Origin: Corynebacterium fournieri
Lineage (GTDB): Bacteria > Actinomycetota > Actinomycetes > Mycobacteriales > Mycobacteriaceae
Assembly: GCF_030408775.1 (NCBI RefSeq)
Contig: NZ_CP047210.1
Span: 434,001-498,000, forward strand
Length of the DNA stretch: 64,000 nt
Direction of reading: 5' to 3'
Position numbers and translations under genes: made by a program. Below, piece after piece: positions 43,568-52,468 of this stretch (position 1 is the first letter of the stretch; each line of letters starts with the position of its first letter). The notes beneath the pieces were generated by a model. That model was given only the letters and a program-made list of their open reading frames with translations. It ran no database searches and was not told where the DNA came from.

Positions 43568-44974
43568 TTGTCCAAGAAGATTGTCATCATCGGTGGCGGC
43601 CCCGGCGGCTACGAGGCGGCGTTGGTGGCATCCAAATACGGGGCGGACATCACCATCGTCGAAGACAGCGGCGCGGGCGGATCGGCGATCCGCAAGGACG
43701 TCGTGCCGTCGAAGAGCTTCATCGCGGGCGCGAACATCAAGACGGACCTGCGCCGCGCGGACGATATGGGCCTCAACCACACGCTCGGCGACGCGACGCT
43801 GTCGCTGCTGGCGTTGAACGAGCGCGTGAAGGCGCTGGCGGAGAAGCAGTCCAGCGATATCCGCGAGCAGCTCGAGCGCAGCGGCGTGCGCTTCATTGAG
43901 GGGCGTGCGCGTTTCGCGGACGAGCAGACCGGCCACACCACCCACAACATCGAAGTCGATACGGCTGACGGTGCCACTGAGACCATCAGCTGCAACATGG
44001 TGCTGGTCTCTGCGGGCGCGAGCCCGCGCGTGCTCAAGGGGGCGGAGCCAGACGGGGAGCGCATCCTCAACTGGCGCCAGATGTACGACCTGCAGGAGCT
44101 GCCCACGCACCTGATCGTGGTCGGCTCGGGCGTAACTGGCGCGGAGTTCGTCTCCGCCTTCGCTGAGCTGGGCGTGAAGGTGACCATGGTCGCCTCCCGC
44201 GACCGCATTCTGCCTCACGACGACGCGGACGCCGCCGACGTGCTCGAGGAAGTGCTGGCGGAACGCGGTGTGCAGCTGGAGAAGGACGCCCGCGTGGAGC
44301 GTGTGGAAAACACCGGCGACGGCGTGGTCGTGCACACCACCGACGGCCGCGCGATCGAGGGGTCGCACGTGATGATGTCCATCGGCTCGGTGCCGAACAC
44401 CGCTGACCTGAACCTGGAGGCCGCCGGGGTGGAGGTCACCCCGTCCGGCCACATTCACGTCGACCGGGTCTCGCGCACCAACGTTTCCGGCATCTACGCC
44501 GCCGGCGACTGCACCGACCTCATGCCGCTGGCATCTGTGGCCGCGCAGCAGGGCCGCATCGCCGTCGACCATGCGCTTGGCGACGGTGTGAGCCCGATCC
44601 GGTTGAAGACGGTGGGCAACGCCGTGTTCACCCGCCCCGAGATCGCCGCAGTGGGCGTGACCGAGCAGCAGATCCGCGACGGCGAGGTCGAGGCCGACAT
44701 CTACAAGCTGCCGCTGGCGACCAACCCGCGTGCGAAGATGCGCTCGCTGCAGTACGGCTTTGTCAAGATCTTCGCCCGCAAGGGCTCCGGCCAGGTTCTC
44801 GGCGGCGTCATTGTCGCGCCGACGGCGTCCGAGCTGATCCTCTCGCTGACCATCGCGGTGACCAACAACCTCACCGTGACCCAGCTGGCGCAGTCCATGG
44901 CCGTCTACCCGTCGCTGTCCGGGTCCATCACGGAGGCGGCGCGCCGCCTGATCACCCACTCCGACCTGGACTAG
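43568..44974 (+). CDS. lpdA: NAD(P)H-quinone reductase-type flavoprotein, LpdA-like
   Basis: 468 aa pyridine-nucleotide disulfide reductase fold: FAD site IIGGGPGGYEAALVA near residue 6, NAD(P) site VVGSGVTGAEFVSAF near 180 and GIYAAGDCTDL near 305. It is not a functional dihydrolipoamide dehydrogenase. The CxxxxC redox pair is absent (GGSAIRKDVVPSK), and the usual C-terminal HPT/HPxxxE is AVYPSLSGSITEA, as in mycobacterial LpdA (Rv3303c), a quinone reductase. It lies upstream of the prp remnant and pyc. Confidence 0.88.
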   Translation: MSKKIVIIGGGPGGYEAALVASKYGADITIVEDSGAGGSAIRKDVVPSKSFIAGANIKTDLRRADDMGLNHTLGDATLSLLALNERVKALAEKQSSDIREQLERSGVRFIEGRARFADEQTGHTTHNIEVDTADGATETISCNMVLVSAGASPRVLKGAEPDGERILNWRQMYDLQELPTHLIVVGSGVTGAEFVSAFAELGVKVTMVASRDRILPHDDADAADVLEEVLAERGVQLEKDARVERVENTGDGVVVHTTDGRAIEGSHVMMSIGSVPNTADLNLEAAGVEVTPSGHIHVDRVSRTNVSGIYAAGDCTDLMPLASVAAQQGRIAVDHALGDGVSPIRLKTVGNAVFTRPEIAAVGVTEQQIRDGEVEADIYKLPLATNPRAKMRSLQYGFVKIFARKGSGQVLGGVIVAPTASELILSLTIAVTNNLTVTQLAQSMAVYPSLSGSITEAARRLITHSDLD

Positions 44975-44992
44975 CCGCCGGACCGCGGCGGC
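44974..44992. terminator. Stem-loop at the lpdA end
   Basis: GCCGCCG (44974-44980), loop GACCG, CGGCGGC (44986-44992). A compact GC stem without a T run that overlaps the lpdA stop; probably a terminator of lpdA or of the decayed minus-strand gene beside it. Confidence 0.45.
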
Positions 44993-45239
44993 TTACGAGA
45001 ATTGCCGGTGCCGAAGCGGGCGGAGATGACGTCGATGTCGTAGCGCGTCTCGGTCGCGGTGGCGAGCAGCTCCGTATACGGCATGGTCACGGCGGCCGCG
45101 TAATACTGGCTGGGGCCGTGGGGGTGACCTGGCGAGCCGAAGGGTCGTCCAAAAGCTGCGTAAGCGCCGCAATTTCGCCGGAATGCGCGAGGGCGCCGTA
45201 GTGGTAGGCCAGCTCGAAGCAATGCTGCGCCTCCGAGCA
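44975..45239 (-). pseudogene. Fragment of a PrpR/RamB-family regulator
   Basis: Two minus-strand frames hold pieces of the short-chain fatty acyl-type regulator that has an HTH and an IrrE-like domain. One piece (about 45165-45239) reads CFELAYHYGALAHSGEIAAL, resembling the ATELAY region of PrpR. A shifted frame (about 44975-45135) reads PSQYYAAAVTMPYTELLATA and continues into ETRYDIDVISARFGT, matching the LANYFAAAAVLPY..YDVERLS..F segment. The rest of the gene (HTH, C-terminus) is missing. It is a truncated, frame-shifted remnant facing the prpC fragment. Confidence 0.75.
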
Positions 45240-45516
45240 CCCGGAAAAGGACGCCCAGAAGTGGGTGGAGATGTACGACATCATGGCCAAGACCATGCAC
45301 GACAACACCTCCATCAACATCCGCCCGAACCTGGACTTCCCGTCGGGCCCGGCGTACTACATCCTCGGCTTCGACATCGAGTTTTTCACCCCGCTGTTTG
45401 TGATGAGCCGCATTACCGGCTGGACCGCTCACGTCATCGAGCAGTTTGAGAACAATTCCTTGATCCGCCCGCTGTCCGCCTACAACGGCCCAGACGAGCG
45501 CCACGTGCAGCGCTAG
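45229..45516 (+). pseudogene. prpC: C-terminal fragment of 2-methylcitrate synthase (PrpC)
   Basis: The plus frame from about 45229 to the TAG at 45514-45516 encodes only the last ~95 residues of a citrate-synthase family enzyme: ASEHPEKDAQKWVEMYDIMA at the left edge, then RPNLDFPSGPAYYILGFDIE, FVMSRITGWTAHVIEQ and NSLIRPLSAYNGPDER. The active-site His and Asp region is absent, so it cannot be active. FDIDxFTP..SRITGWTAH..E is typical of PrpC, not GltA. No start codon or SD with a sensible protein exists upstream; it abuts the regulator fragment. Confidence 0.82.
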
Positions 45517-45530
45517 CGAGTTGTTACCCC

Positions 45531-45569
45531 CGAAACGCGGGCAGTTGCTTTGCGACGGCCCGCGTTTCG
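45531..45569. terminator. 12-bp perfect stem-loop after the prpC remnant
   Basis: CGAAACGCGGGC (45531-45542) pairs perfectly with GCCCGCGTTTCG (45558-45569). No T run follows. It is the likely original terminator of the deleted prpC operon. Confidence 0.65.
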
Positions 45570-45627
45570 CCACCCCCGCGCATTCCCCCAAATCACTCCG
45601 CAAAAGATGTGATCTGTATTAAACTGC

Positions 45628-45650
45628 GGTTTGCAGTATGACCGCAAACC
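45628..45650. promoter_or_regulatory. pyc leader dyad
   Basis: GGTTTGC (45628-45634) and GCAAACC (45644-45650) form a 7-bp inverted repeat between a -10-like TATTAA (about 45617-45622) and the SD GAAAGGAAAC at the pyc start. It may be an operator or leader hairpin. Confidence 0.35.
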
Positions 45651-45672
45651 CTTCCTTTGTGAAAGGAAACCG

Positions 45673-48600
45673 ATGAATCCGGATAACCTCCCGCTTCACG
45701 ACCTGCCCGCCTTCAGCAAAATCCTGGTGGCGAACCGTGGAGAGATTGCCGTGCGCGCATTCCGCGCCGCGTTCGAGACTGGTGCTAAGACCGTCGCCGT
45801 GTACCCGCGGGAGGACCGCAACTCCTTCCACCGCCCGTTCGCCGATGAGGCAGTGCAGATTGGCGAGCAGGGCCAGCCGGTGAAGGCCTACCTGGACATT
45901 GACGAGATCATCCGCGCGGCCAAGGAGACCGGCGCAGACGCCATCTACCCGGGCTACGGGTTCCTCTCCGAGCGCGCCGACCTCGCCCGCGCCTGCCGCG
46001 ACAACGGCATCAAGTTCATCGGCCCGTCCCCGGAGACTCTGGACCTCACCGGCGACAAGTCCGCCGCGGTGCAGGCCGCGGAGCGCGCCGGCCTGCCGGT
46101 GCTGAAGGATTCCGAGCCGTCCTCGGACCCGAAGCAGCTGGTGGAGTACGCCAAGGACTTCGAGTTCCCCATCTTTGTCAAGGCTGTCGCAGGCGGCGGC
46201 GGCCGCGGCATGCGCTTTATCGAGCGACCGGAGGACGTCGAAAAGCTCGCTGCTGAAGCCTCCCGCGAGGCCGAGGCCGCGTTCGGCGACCCGAACGTCT
46301 ACATCGAGCGCGCCGTGATCCGCCCGCAGCACATCGAGGTGCAGATCATGGCCGACTCCCACGGCAACGTGGTGCACCTGTTCGAGCGCGACTGCTCCGT
46401 GCAGCGCCGCCACCAGAAGGTCGTGGAGATCGCGCCCGCGCAGCACATCACCGAGGAACAGCGCCAGCGCATCTGCCAGGACGCGGTGAACTTCTGCAAG
46501 GAGATCAACTACGAAGGCGCCGGCACCGTCGAGTTCCTCGTGGACGAAGCTGGCAACCACGTCTTCATCGAGATGAACCCGCGCGTGCAGGTGGAGCACA
46601 CGGTGACCGAGGAAGTCACCGGCATCGACATCGTGAAAAACCAGATGTACATCGCCGCCGGCGCCAAGCTGGAGGAGCTTCACCTGACCCAGGACCTCAT
46701 CGAGGTCAACGGCGCAGCACTGCAGTGCCGCATCACCACCGAGGACCCGGCAAACGGCTTCCGCCCGGACTCCGGCGTGGTCACCGGCTACCAGTCGCCG
46801 GGCGGCGCGGGCGTGCGTCTCGACGGCAACGTGGCCGTGGGCACCACCATCACCCCGAACTTCGACTCCCTGCTGGTGAAGATGACCTGCCGCGGCCGCA
46901 ACTTCCAGGTCGCTGTCGACCGTGCGCTGCGCGCGCTCAACGAGTTCACCATCAACGGCCTGTCCACCAACATCGGCTTCCTGCGCGCCCTGCTGTCCGA
47001 GCCGGAGTTCCGCCACGAGCGCATCAACACCGGCTTCATTGCAGACCACCCGCACCTGCTGGAGGCTCCAGCCGCCGCGGATGACGCCGGCAAGATCCTC
47101 AACTACCTGGCGTCCGTGACGGTCAACCAGCCCAACGGCGCACGCCCGACCGACATCCGCCCGTCGAAGAAACTGCCGGATAACTCCTACGGCGACCTGC
47201 CGCGCGGCTCCCGCGACGAGCTGCTCGAGCTCGGCCCGAAGAAGTGGGCGGACAAGCTGCGCAACCAGACTGCGCTCGGTGTCACCGAGACGACCTTCCG
47301 CGACGCCCACCAGTCCCTGTTGGCCACCCGCGTGCGCACCAACACCCTGGTCGCGGCTGCGAAGCACGTCGGCCACCTCACCCCGCAGCTGACCTCCGTG
47401 GAGGCGTGGGGCGGCGCGACCTACGACGTGGGCATGCGCTTCCTCCACGAGTCGCCGTGGATGCGCCTGGACGAGCTGCGCGAGGCGATGCCGAACGTGA
47501 ACATCCAGATGCTGCTGCGCGGCCGCAACACCGTGGGCTACACCCCGTACCCGGATTCGGTGACCAAGGCGTTCGTGCAAGAGGCCGCGACCTCCGGCAT
47601 CGACATCTTCCGCATCTTCGATGCGCTCAACGACGTCTCCCAGATGCGCCCGGCGATTGAGGCGGTGCTGGAGACCAACACCACCGTCGCCGAGGTGGCC
47701 ATGGCCTACTCCGGCAACCTGCTGGACCCGAACGAGGACCTGTACACGCTGGACTACTACCTCAAGCTCGCCGAGGAGATCGTGGAGGCCGGCGCCCACG
47801 TGCTTGCCATCAAGGACATGGCCGGCCTGATGCGCCCGGCCGCGGCAGCCAAGCTGGTCACCGCACTGCGCGAGCGCTTCGACCAGCCGGTGCACGTGCA
47901 CACCCACGACACCGCGGGCGGCCAGCTGGCCACCTACATGGCGGCCGCCAACGCCGGAGCCGACGTCGTCGACGTCGCGTCCGCCCCGCTGGCCGGCACC
48001 ACCTCGCAGCCGTCCATGTCCGCCCTGGTCGCAGCGTTCGCCAACACTGAGCGCGACACCGGCATCGACCTGCAGGCCGTCTTCGACATGGAGCCCTACT
48101 GGGAGGCCGTGCGCCAGGTCTACGCACCGTTCGAGTCCGGCATCCCGGGCCCGACCGGTCGCGTGTACAAGCACGAGATCCCGGGCGGCCAGCTGTCCAA
48201 CCTGCGCACGCAGGCAAAGGCGCTGGGGCTGGAGGACCGCTTCGAGCTCATCGAGGACTACTACGCCGGTGTCAACGAGATCCTGGGCCGCCCGACCAAG
48301 GTGACCCCGTCGTCGAAGGTCGTCGGGGACCTCGCGCTGCAGCTGGTGGGCCAGGGCGTCAGCCCGCAGGAGTTCGCGGACAACCCACGCAAGTACGACA
48401 TCCCGGAGTCCGTCATCGGCTTCCTGCAGGGCGAGCTGGGTACCCCTCCGGGCGGCTGGCCGCTGTTGCGCGAGAAGGCGCTGGAGAACCGCTCCGAGGT
48501 CGACCACACCGTGAACGTGCCGGAGGAGCTGGCCGCAGACCTGCAGTCTGAAGACCACGCCACCCGCCGCGCGGCGCTGGACAAGCTGCTCTTCCCGAAG

Positions 48601-49101
48601 CAGTACGCCGAGTACCAGGAGCACCTGCGCACCTACGGCATCACCGACCAGCTCGGCGACAAGGCGTTCTTCTACGGGCTGGAAGAGGGCGTGGAGACGA
48701 TGATCTACTACGGCGAGATCGACGAGAACCGCCCGCCGCTGGTGGTCAGCCTCGACGCCGTGGGCGAGCCGGACGAGAAGGGCATGCGCCAGGTCATCCT
48801 CACCGTCAACGGCCAGGTCCGCCCGATCTCGGTGCGCGACGAGTCCGCGGAATCCACCGTCGCGGAGGTGGAGAAGGCCGACGCCTCCAACCCGGGCCAC
48901 GTGGCCGCACCGTTCGCTGGCGCCGTCACCGTCACCGTGAAGGAAGGCGACGAGGTCAAGGCGGGCGACCCGGTGGCGTCCATCGAGGCCATGAAGATGG
49001 AGGCCGCGATCTCCGCCACCAAGGACGGCAAGATCGAACGAGTCGCGTTCACCCAGCCCACCAAGGTGGAGGGCGGCGACCTCGTGGTGGTTATCGCCTA
49101 G
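45673..49101 (+). CDS. pyc: Pyruvate carboxylase
   Basis: 1142 aa from ATG 45673 with SD GAAAGG. Domain order: biotin carboxylase (about 15-470; AVAGGGGRGMRFIE for ATP, MNPRVQVEHTVTEEVTG), carboxyltransferase (about 540-840; ETTFRDAHQSLLATRV, metal-binding HTHDTAGG), and BCCP at the C-terminus with EAMKMEAAI, the biotinylated lysine, near residue 1107. It carboxylates pyruvate to oxaloacetate, the main anaplerotic step from glycolysis in corynebacteria. It needs biotin; bioB is also in this window. Confidence 0.97.
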   Translation: MNPDNLPLHDLPAFSKILVANRGEIAVRAFRAAFETGAKTVAVYPREDRNSFHRPFADEAVQIGEQGQPVKAYLDIDEIIRAAKETGADAIYPGYGFLSERADLARACRDNGIKFIGPSPETLDLTGDKSAAVQAAERAGLPVLKDSEPSSDPKQLVEYAKDFEFPIFVKAVAGGGGRGMRFIERPEDVEKLAAEASREAEAAFGDPNVYIERAVIRPQHIEVQIMADSHGNVVHLFERDCSVQRRHQKVVEIAPAQHITEEQRQRICQDAVNFCKEINYEGAGTVEFLVDEAGNHVFIEMNPRVQVEHTVTEEVTGIDIVKNQMYIAAGAKLEELHLTQDLIEVNGAALQCRITTEDPANGFRPDSGVVTGYQSPGGAGVRLDGNVAVGTTITPNFDSLLVKMTCRGRNFQVAVDRALRALNEFTINGLSTNIGFLRALLSEPEFRHERINTGFIADHPHLLEAPAAADDAGKILNYLASVTVNQPNGARPTDIRPSKKLPDNSYGDLPRGSRDELLELGPKKWADKLRNQTALGVTETTFRDAHQSLLATRVRTNTLVAAAKHVGHLTPQLTSVEAWGGATYDVGMRFLHESPWMRLDELREAMPNVNIQMLLRGRNTVGYTPYPDSVTKAFVQEAATSGIDIFRIFDALNDVSQMRPAIEAVLETNTTVAEVAMAYSGNLLDPNEDLYTLDYYLKLAEEIVEAGAHVLAIKDMAGLMRPAAAAKLVTALRERFDQPVHVHTHDTAGGQLATYMAAANAGADVVDVASAPLAGTTSQPSMSALVAAFANTERDTGIDLQAVFDMEPYWEAVRQVYAPFESGIPGPTGRVYKHEIPGGQLSNLRTQAKALGLEDRFELIEDYYAGVNEILGRPTKVTPSSKVVGDLALQLVGQGVSPQEFADNPRKYDIPESVIGFLQGELGTPPGGWPLLREKALENRSEVDHTVNVPEELAADLQSEDHATRRAALDKLLFPKQYAEYQEHLRTYGITDQLGDKAFFYGLEEGVETMIYYGEIDENRPPLVVSLDAVGEPDEKGMRQVILTVNGQVRPISVRDESAESTVAEVEKADASNPGHVAAPFAGAVTVTVKEGDEVKAGDPVASIEAMKMEAAISATKDGKIERVAFTQPTKVEGGDLVVVIA

Positions 49102-49107
49102 GGGCGC

Positions 49108-49611
49108 CTAAGCGGTGAAATCGTCCACGTCGACGGCCATGACATTGTCGTGGCCGTCGACGTCTTTGAAGCCGAACTTTTCGTAGCGGTGGCGCGCCCG
49201 GTCGTTGTCCGGGTCCACCCACAGCGCCACCTTCGGCGCACCCTGGCGCTTGGCCAAATCGACGGCGGCGCGCAGCAGCTTCACGGCGAGCTGGTTGCCG
49301 GCGTAGCGGTTTTCCACCGCGATGGCGATTTCAGGGATGTCGGGGGAGAGGTTCGCGTGGCCGTCGTCAGGCGACTGCCAGTAGCGCAGCCAGACTCCGC
49401 CCGCAGGCACGTGGAACTGGTCGAACGCCACGATGCCACTTTCGTGGTCCGGATCCCACTGGCCCACGTACGTCTCGGCGCCTTCGCGCTCGCTGTGGCC
49501 GACAGTGCCTGCCTCGTCGCCGAACACGTCGGCGAGGTAGTTCAGCCGCCGCAGATAGGTGCGGTCGGACTCGGTGGCTTCGCGGAGTTGGAACTCAGGT
49601 GTGTAATCCAT
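49108..49611 (-). CDS. GNAT-family N-acetyltransferase
   Basis: 167 aa from ATG 49611 (MDYTPEFQLREATESD); the frame runs on upstream without protein-like content. The acetyl-CoA binding region is EIAIAVENRYAGNQLAVKLLRAAV near residue 95 (partial), then KVALWVDPDNDRARHRYEKFGF near 130, typical of the GNAT fold. Substrate unknown. It converges on pyc (6 bp apart) and is divergent from the secreted protease gene. Confidence 0.85.
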   Translation of the reverse strand: MDYTPEFQLREATESDRTYLRRLNYLADVFGDEAGTVGHSEREGAETYVGQWDPDHESGIVAFDQFHVPAGGVWLRYWQSPDDGHANLSPDIPEIAIAVENRYAGNQLAVKLLRAAVDLAKRQGAPKVALWVDPDNDRARHRYEKFGFKDVDGHDNVMAVDVDDFTA

Positions 49612-49634
49612 GCGCACCACGTTAATCTTTCTCC

Positions 49635-50579
49635 ATGCTTCGACGCATTTGCCTGACGACGACCACAGCCCTGGCCCTTGCCTGCCTCCCCTCATTCGCC
49701 GCAGCGGAGCCCGTCGTGGCCGATAAACCTACGACTGAGGCAACCACGCAGCCAGCGCCGGCAGCCCCGGTGGTCCGGCAAGGCGACTCGGTGACCGTGG
49801 TGGGCAAGGGGCTGTGCACCATCGCGTTCAATGACCTCAAACAGGGGGTCAGCTACACTGCCGGCCACTGTGGCGCCGAAGGCGACCGCGCCGTGGTGGC
49901 GAGCGCACAGGGCAACGCCACCGGCACGTTCCACCCCTCCTCAGCAATGGGGGAGCCCAGCACGTCCAACGACTGGGCCGTGATCCGCTGGGCGGACGGC
50001 GTGCAGCTGAAGCCGAACACCCTCTCCGGCGACAGCGTGGCGGAGCCGTCTCTGCTGCGCAGCGGAGACCCGGTCTGCGTCTACGGCGCCGCCAGCAAGA
50101 AAACCACCTGCGGCAGCTTCATCGGCGCGATAGGCAACAACATCTACTGGGACGGCCCGTCCGGCAAACCCGGCGACTCCGGCGGGCCCGTGTGGGTAGA
50201 AGGCAAGGGATTGCTGTCCATCTACACCGGTGTCAGCCTCGCGATGAGCGACGAAGTGGAAAAGGGGCGGCTCAACCGCAGCTCCGTGCCCAAAAACGGC
50301 CCGCAGGTCACTTCCGAGCAAGAGTTGGAGCTGCTGCTGCAGACCAAACGCATCACAACGCCGGTGACGCACGAGACGGCGGTGCCCGGCGGCGAGCCCA
50401 CCCCGGTGGCAGAGCAGGGCAGTTCGGTCGGCACCGGCAGCTCCGGAAGCTCTGCGGTAGACGGCGGCGGGATCGCCGTGGCAGCGCTCATCGTGCTCGC
50501 CGGCGTGCTTCTTGCGTTGCCCGAGATTGTGAAGGTACTGCCCGTGGAGTACCGCGAGCAGCTCGCGCTGCCGAGCTAA
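49635..50579 (+). CDS. Secreted trypsin-like serine protease with C-terminal anchor
   Basis: 314 aa. Signal peptide with cleavage near residue 24 (AAAEP). Chymotrypsin-fold triad: His in SYTAGHC near 78, Asp in SNDWAVIRW near 113 and Ser in PGDSGGPVW near 181. A Gly/Ser/Thr linker leads to one hydrophobic helix (about 275-300) and a short charged tail, so the protease is anchored on the cell surface. A cysteine pair (CTIAF..GHC and CVYG..TTC) suggests disulfides. Divergent from the GNAT gene, with about 23 bp between starts. Confidence 0.88.
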   Translation: MLRRICLTTTTALALACLPSFAAAEPVVADKPTTEATTQPAPAAPVVRQGDSVTVVGKGLCTIAFNDLKQGVSYTAGHCGAEGDRAVVASAQGNATGTFHPSSAMGEPSTSNDWAVIRWADGVQLKPNTLSGDSVAEPSLLRSGDPVCVYGAASKKTTCGSFIGAIGNNIYWDGPSGKPGDSGGPVWVEGKGLLSIYTGVSLAMSDEVEKGRLNRSSVPKNGPQVTSEQELELLLQTKRITTPVTHETAVPGGEPTPVAEQGSSVGTGSSGSSAVDGGGIAVAALIVLAGVLLALPEIVKVLPVEYREQLALPS

Positions 50580-50582
50580 AAA

Positions 50583-52376
50583 CTACTTCAGCTCCATGAG
50601 CACGGCACCCTTGTTCACCTGACCGCCGACTTCCACAGCCAGGCCGGTGACCGTGCCAGCCTTGTGGGCCTTGACCGGGTTTTCCATCTTCATCGCTTCC
50701 AGCACCACCAAGATGTCGCCCTCGGCAACCTCGTCGCCTTCTGCCACGTTGACCTTGATCACCGAGGCCTGCATGGGCGAGGCCACCGCATCGCCGGACA
50801 CCGCGGCCTTGCCGGCGCGACGCTTCTTCGGCTTCCGCTTGGCAGGGCTGGCCGCGACGAGCTCCTCCGGAAGGGCGACCTCAATGCGGCGGCCGTCCAC
50901 CTCCACCGCGAAGGTGCGGCGGGCTGGCGCCTCGGTGACCGTGTCGTCCGTGTCGGCATCATCGGTGCCTTCCGGGGCTGCCGGAAGCGAGCCGTCCCAC
51001 TCTTCTTCGATCCAGCGGGTGTAGACGCCGAAGCCGTCCGTGTCGCCCACGAATGCAGGGGTGTCCAGGATTGTCTGGTGGAACGGGATCACGGTGGGGA
51101 AGCCGGCCACCACGTACTCGCCGAGGGCGCGGCGGGCGCGCTCAATGGCCTGCTCGCGGGTCGCGCCGGTGACGATGAGCTTGGCCAGCATGGAATCGAA
51201 CTGACCGCCGATCACAGAGCCTGCGCGCACACCGGAATCCACGCGCACGCCAGGGCCGGCCGGCTCGGCGTAGGCGGTGACAGTGCCCGGCGCCGGCATG
51301 AAGTTCGCAGCCGGGTCCTCGCCGTTGATGCGGAATTCGATGGCGTGGCCGTGGGGGACGGGATCGGCGTCGATAAGCAACTGCTCGCCACGGGCGATGC
51401 GGAACTGCTCGCGCACCAAGTCGATGCCCGTGGTGGCCTCAGTGACGGGGTGCTCCACCTGCAGGCGGGTGTTGACCTCGAGGAAGGAGAGCATGCCGTC
51501 GGAGCCCACGAGGTACTCCACGGTGCCCGCACCGAAGTAGCCGGCTTCACGGCAAATCGCCTTCGCGGACGTGTGGATACGCTCGCGCTGCTCGTCGGTG
51601 AGGAACGGCGCCGGGGCCTCCTCCACCAGCTTTTGAAAGCGGCGCTGCAAAGAGCAATCGCGCGTGCCCACGACCACGACGTTGCCGTGCTGATCGGCCA
51701 GCACCTGCGCCTCCACGTGGCGTGCTTTGTCCAGGTAACGCTCCACAAAGCACTCGCCGCGACCGAACGCCGCCGTGGCCTCGCGGGTGGCGGACTCGAA
51801 CAACTCCGGGATCTCGTCGCGGGTGTAGGCGACCTTCATGCCGCGGCCGCCGCCACCGAACGCTGCCTTGATGGCCACAGGCAGGCCGTGCTCGTCCGCA
51901 AACGCGACGACCTCGTCCGGGCCGGAAACCGGGTCCTTGGTGCCCGGCGCCATCGGGGCCTGCGCCGCCTCCGCGATGTGGCGGGCGGTGACCTTATCGC
52001 CCAGCGCCGCAATCGCGGCAGGGGAGGGGCCGATCCAGGTCAGCCCAGCGTCGATGACCTTCTGGGCGAACTCGGCGTTTTCAGAAAGGAAGCCGTAGCC
52101 CGGGTGAATCGCGTCCGCGCCGGACTTCTGCGCCGCGGCGATGACCTTGTCCATATCCAGGTAGCTCTCGGCCGCCGTGGCGCCGCCGAGCGCGAAGGCC
52201 TCGTCGGCAAGCTGGACAAACGGCGCGTCCGCGTCCGGCTCGGCGTACACGGCGACAGACGCAAGACCTTCATCCAAGCAGGCGCGGATGACGCGCACGG
52301 CGATCTCGCCGCGGTTAGCCACCAGCACTTTGGTCACGCTTTTGGGTAGGTCAGTGGTCGCTGCTGTGGTAGGCAC
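50583..52376 (-). CDS. accBC: Acyl-CoA carboxylase alpha chain, biotin carboxylase fused to BCCP
   Basis: 597 aa from GTG 52376. Biotin carboxylase domain (about 15-465) with [14 protein letters not shown] for ATP and [14 protein letters not shown] near 300. An Ala/Lys-rich linker with [12 protein letters not shown] follows, then a BCCP domain with VLEAMKMEN, the biotinyl lysine, near residue 563. It carboxylates its own biotin, which partner beta subunits (AccD1 for acetyl-/propionyl-CoA, AccD2/3 for mycolate precursors) use to make malonyl- and methylmalonyl-type extenders. AccE and one AccD are encoded at 59504-61216. Confidence 0.96.
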   Translation of the reverse strand: MPTTAATTDLPKSVTKVLVANRGEIAVRVIRACLDEGLASVAVYAEPDADAPFVQLADEAFALGGATAAESYLDMDKVIAAAQKSGADAIHPGYGFLSENAEFAQKVIDAGLTWIGPSPAAIAALGDKVTARHIAEAAQAPMAPGTKDPVSGPDEVVAFADEHGLPVAIKAAFGGGGRGMKVAYTRDEIPELFESATREATAAFGRGECFVERYLDKARHVEAQVLADQHGNVVVVGTRDCSLQRRFQKLVEEAPAPFLTDEQRERIHTSAKAICREAGYFGAGTVEYLVGSDGMLSFLEVNTRLQVEHPVTEATTGIDLVREQFRIARGEQLLIDADPVPHGHAIEFRINGEDPAANFMPAPGTVTAYAEPAGPGVRVDSGVRAGSVIGGQFDSMLAKLIVTGATREQAIERARRALGEYVVAGFPTVIPFHQTILDTPAFVGDTDGFGVYTRWIEEEWDGSLPAAPEGTDDADTDDTVTEAPARRTFAVEVDGRRIEVALPEELVAASPAKRKPKKRRAGKAAVSGDAVASPMQASVIKVNVAEGDEVAEGDILVVLEAMKMENPVKAHKAGTVTGLAVEVGGQVNKGAVLMELK

Positions 52377-52468
52377 GAAGCAATCCCGTCCTTCAATCGG
52401 AAAAAATTAACCGTTACAAACGTCGGACAAACGTCGCACCATGTTACAGCGCCTCGGCGCTGACGCGC

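Noticed and set aside
44971-45603. One intact minus-strand gene between lpdA and pyc
   Set aside because: Only the last ~45 codons of the frame are regulator-like; the rest runs antisense to the prpC fragment and its terminator.
45619-48900. 1093-codon open frame on the minus strand opposite pyc
   Set aside because: It is a GC-bias shadow of pyruvate carboxylase: its translation is low-complexity (Val/Leu/Arg/His/Gly-rich) with no family match, while the plus-strand product is a textbook enzyme.
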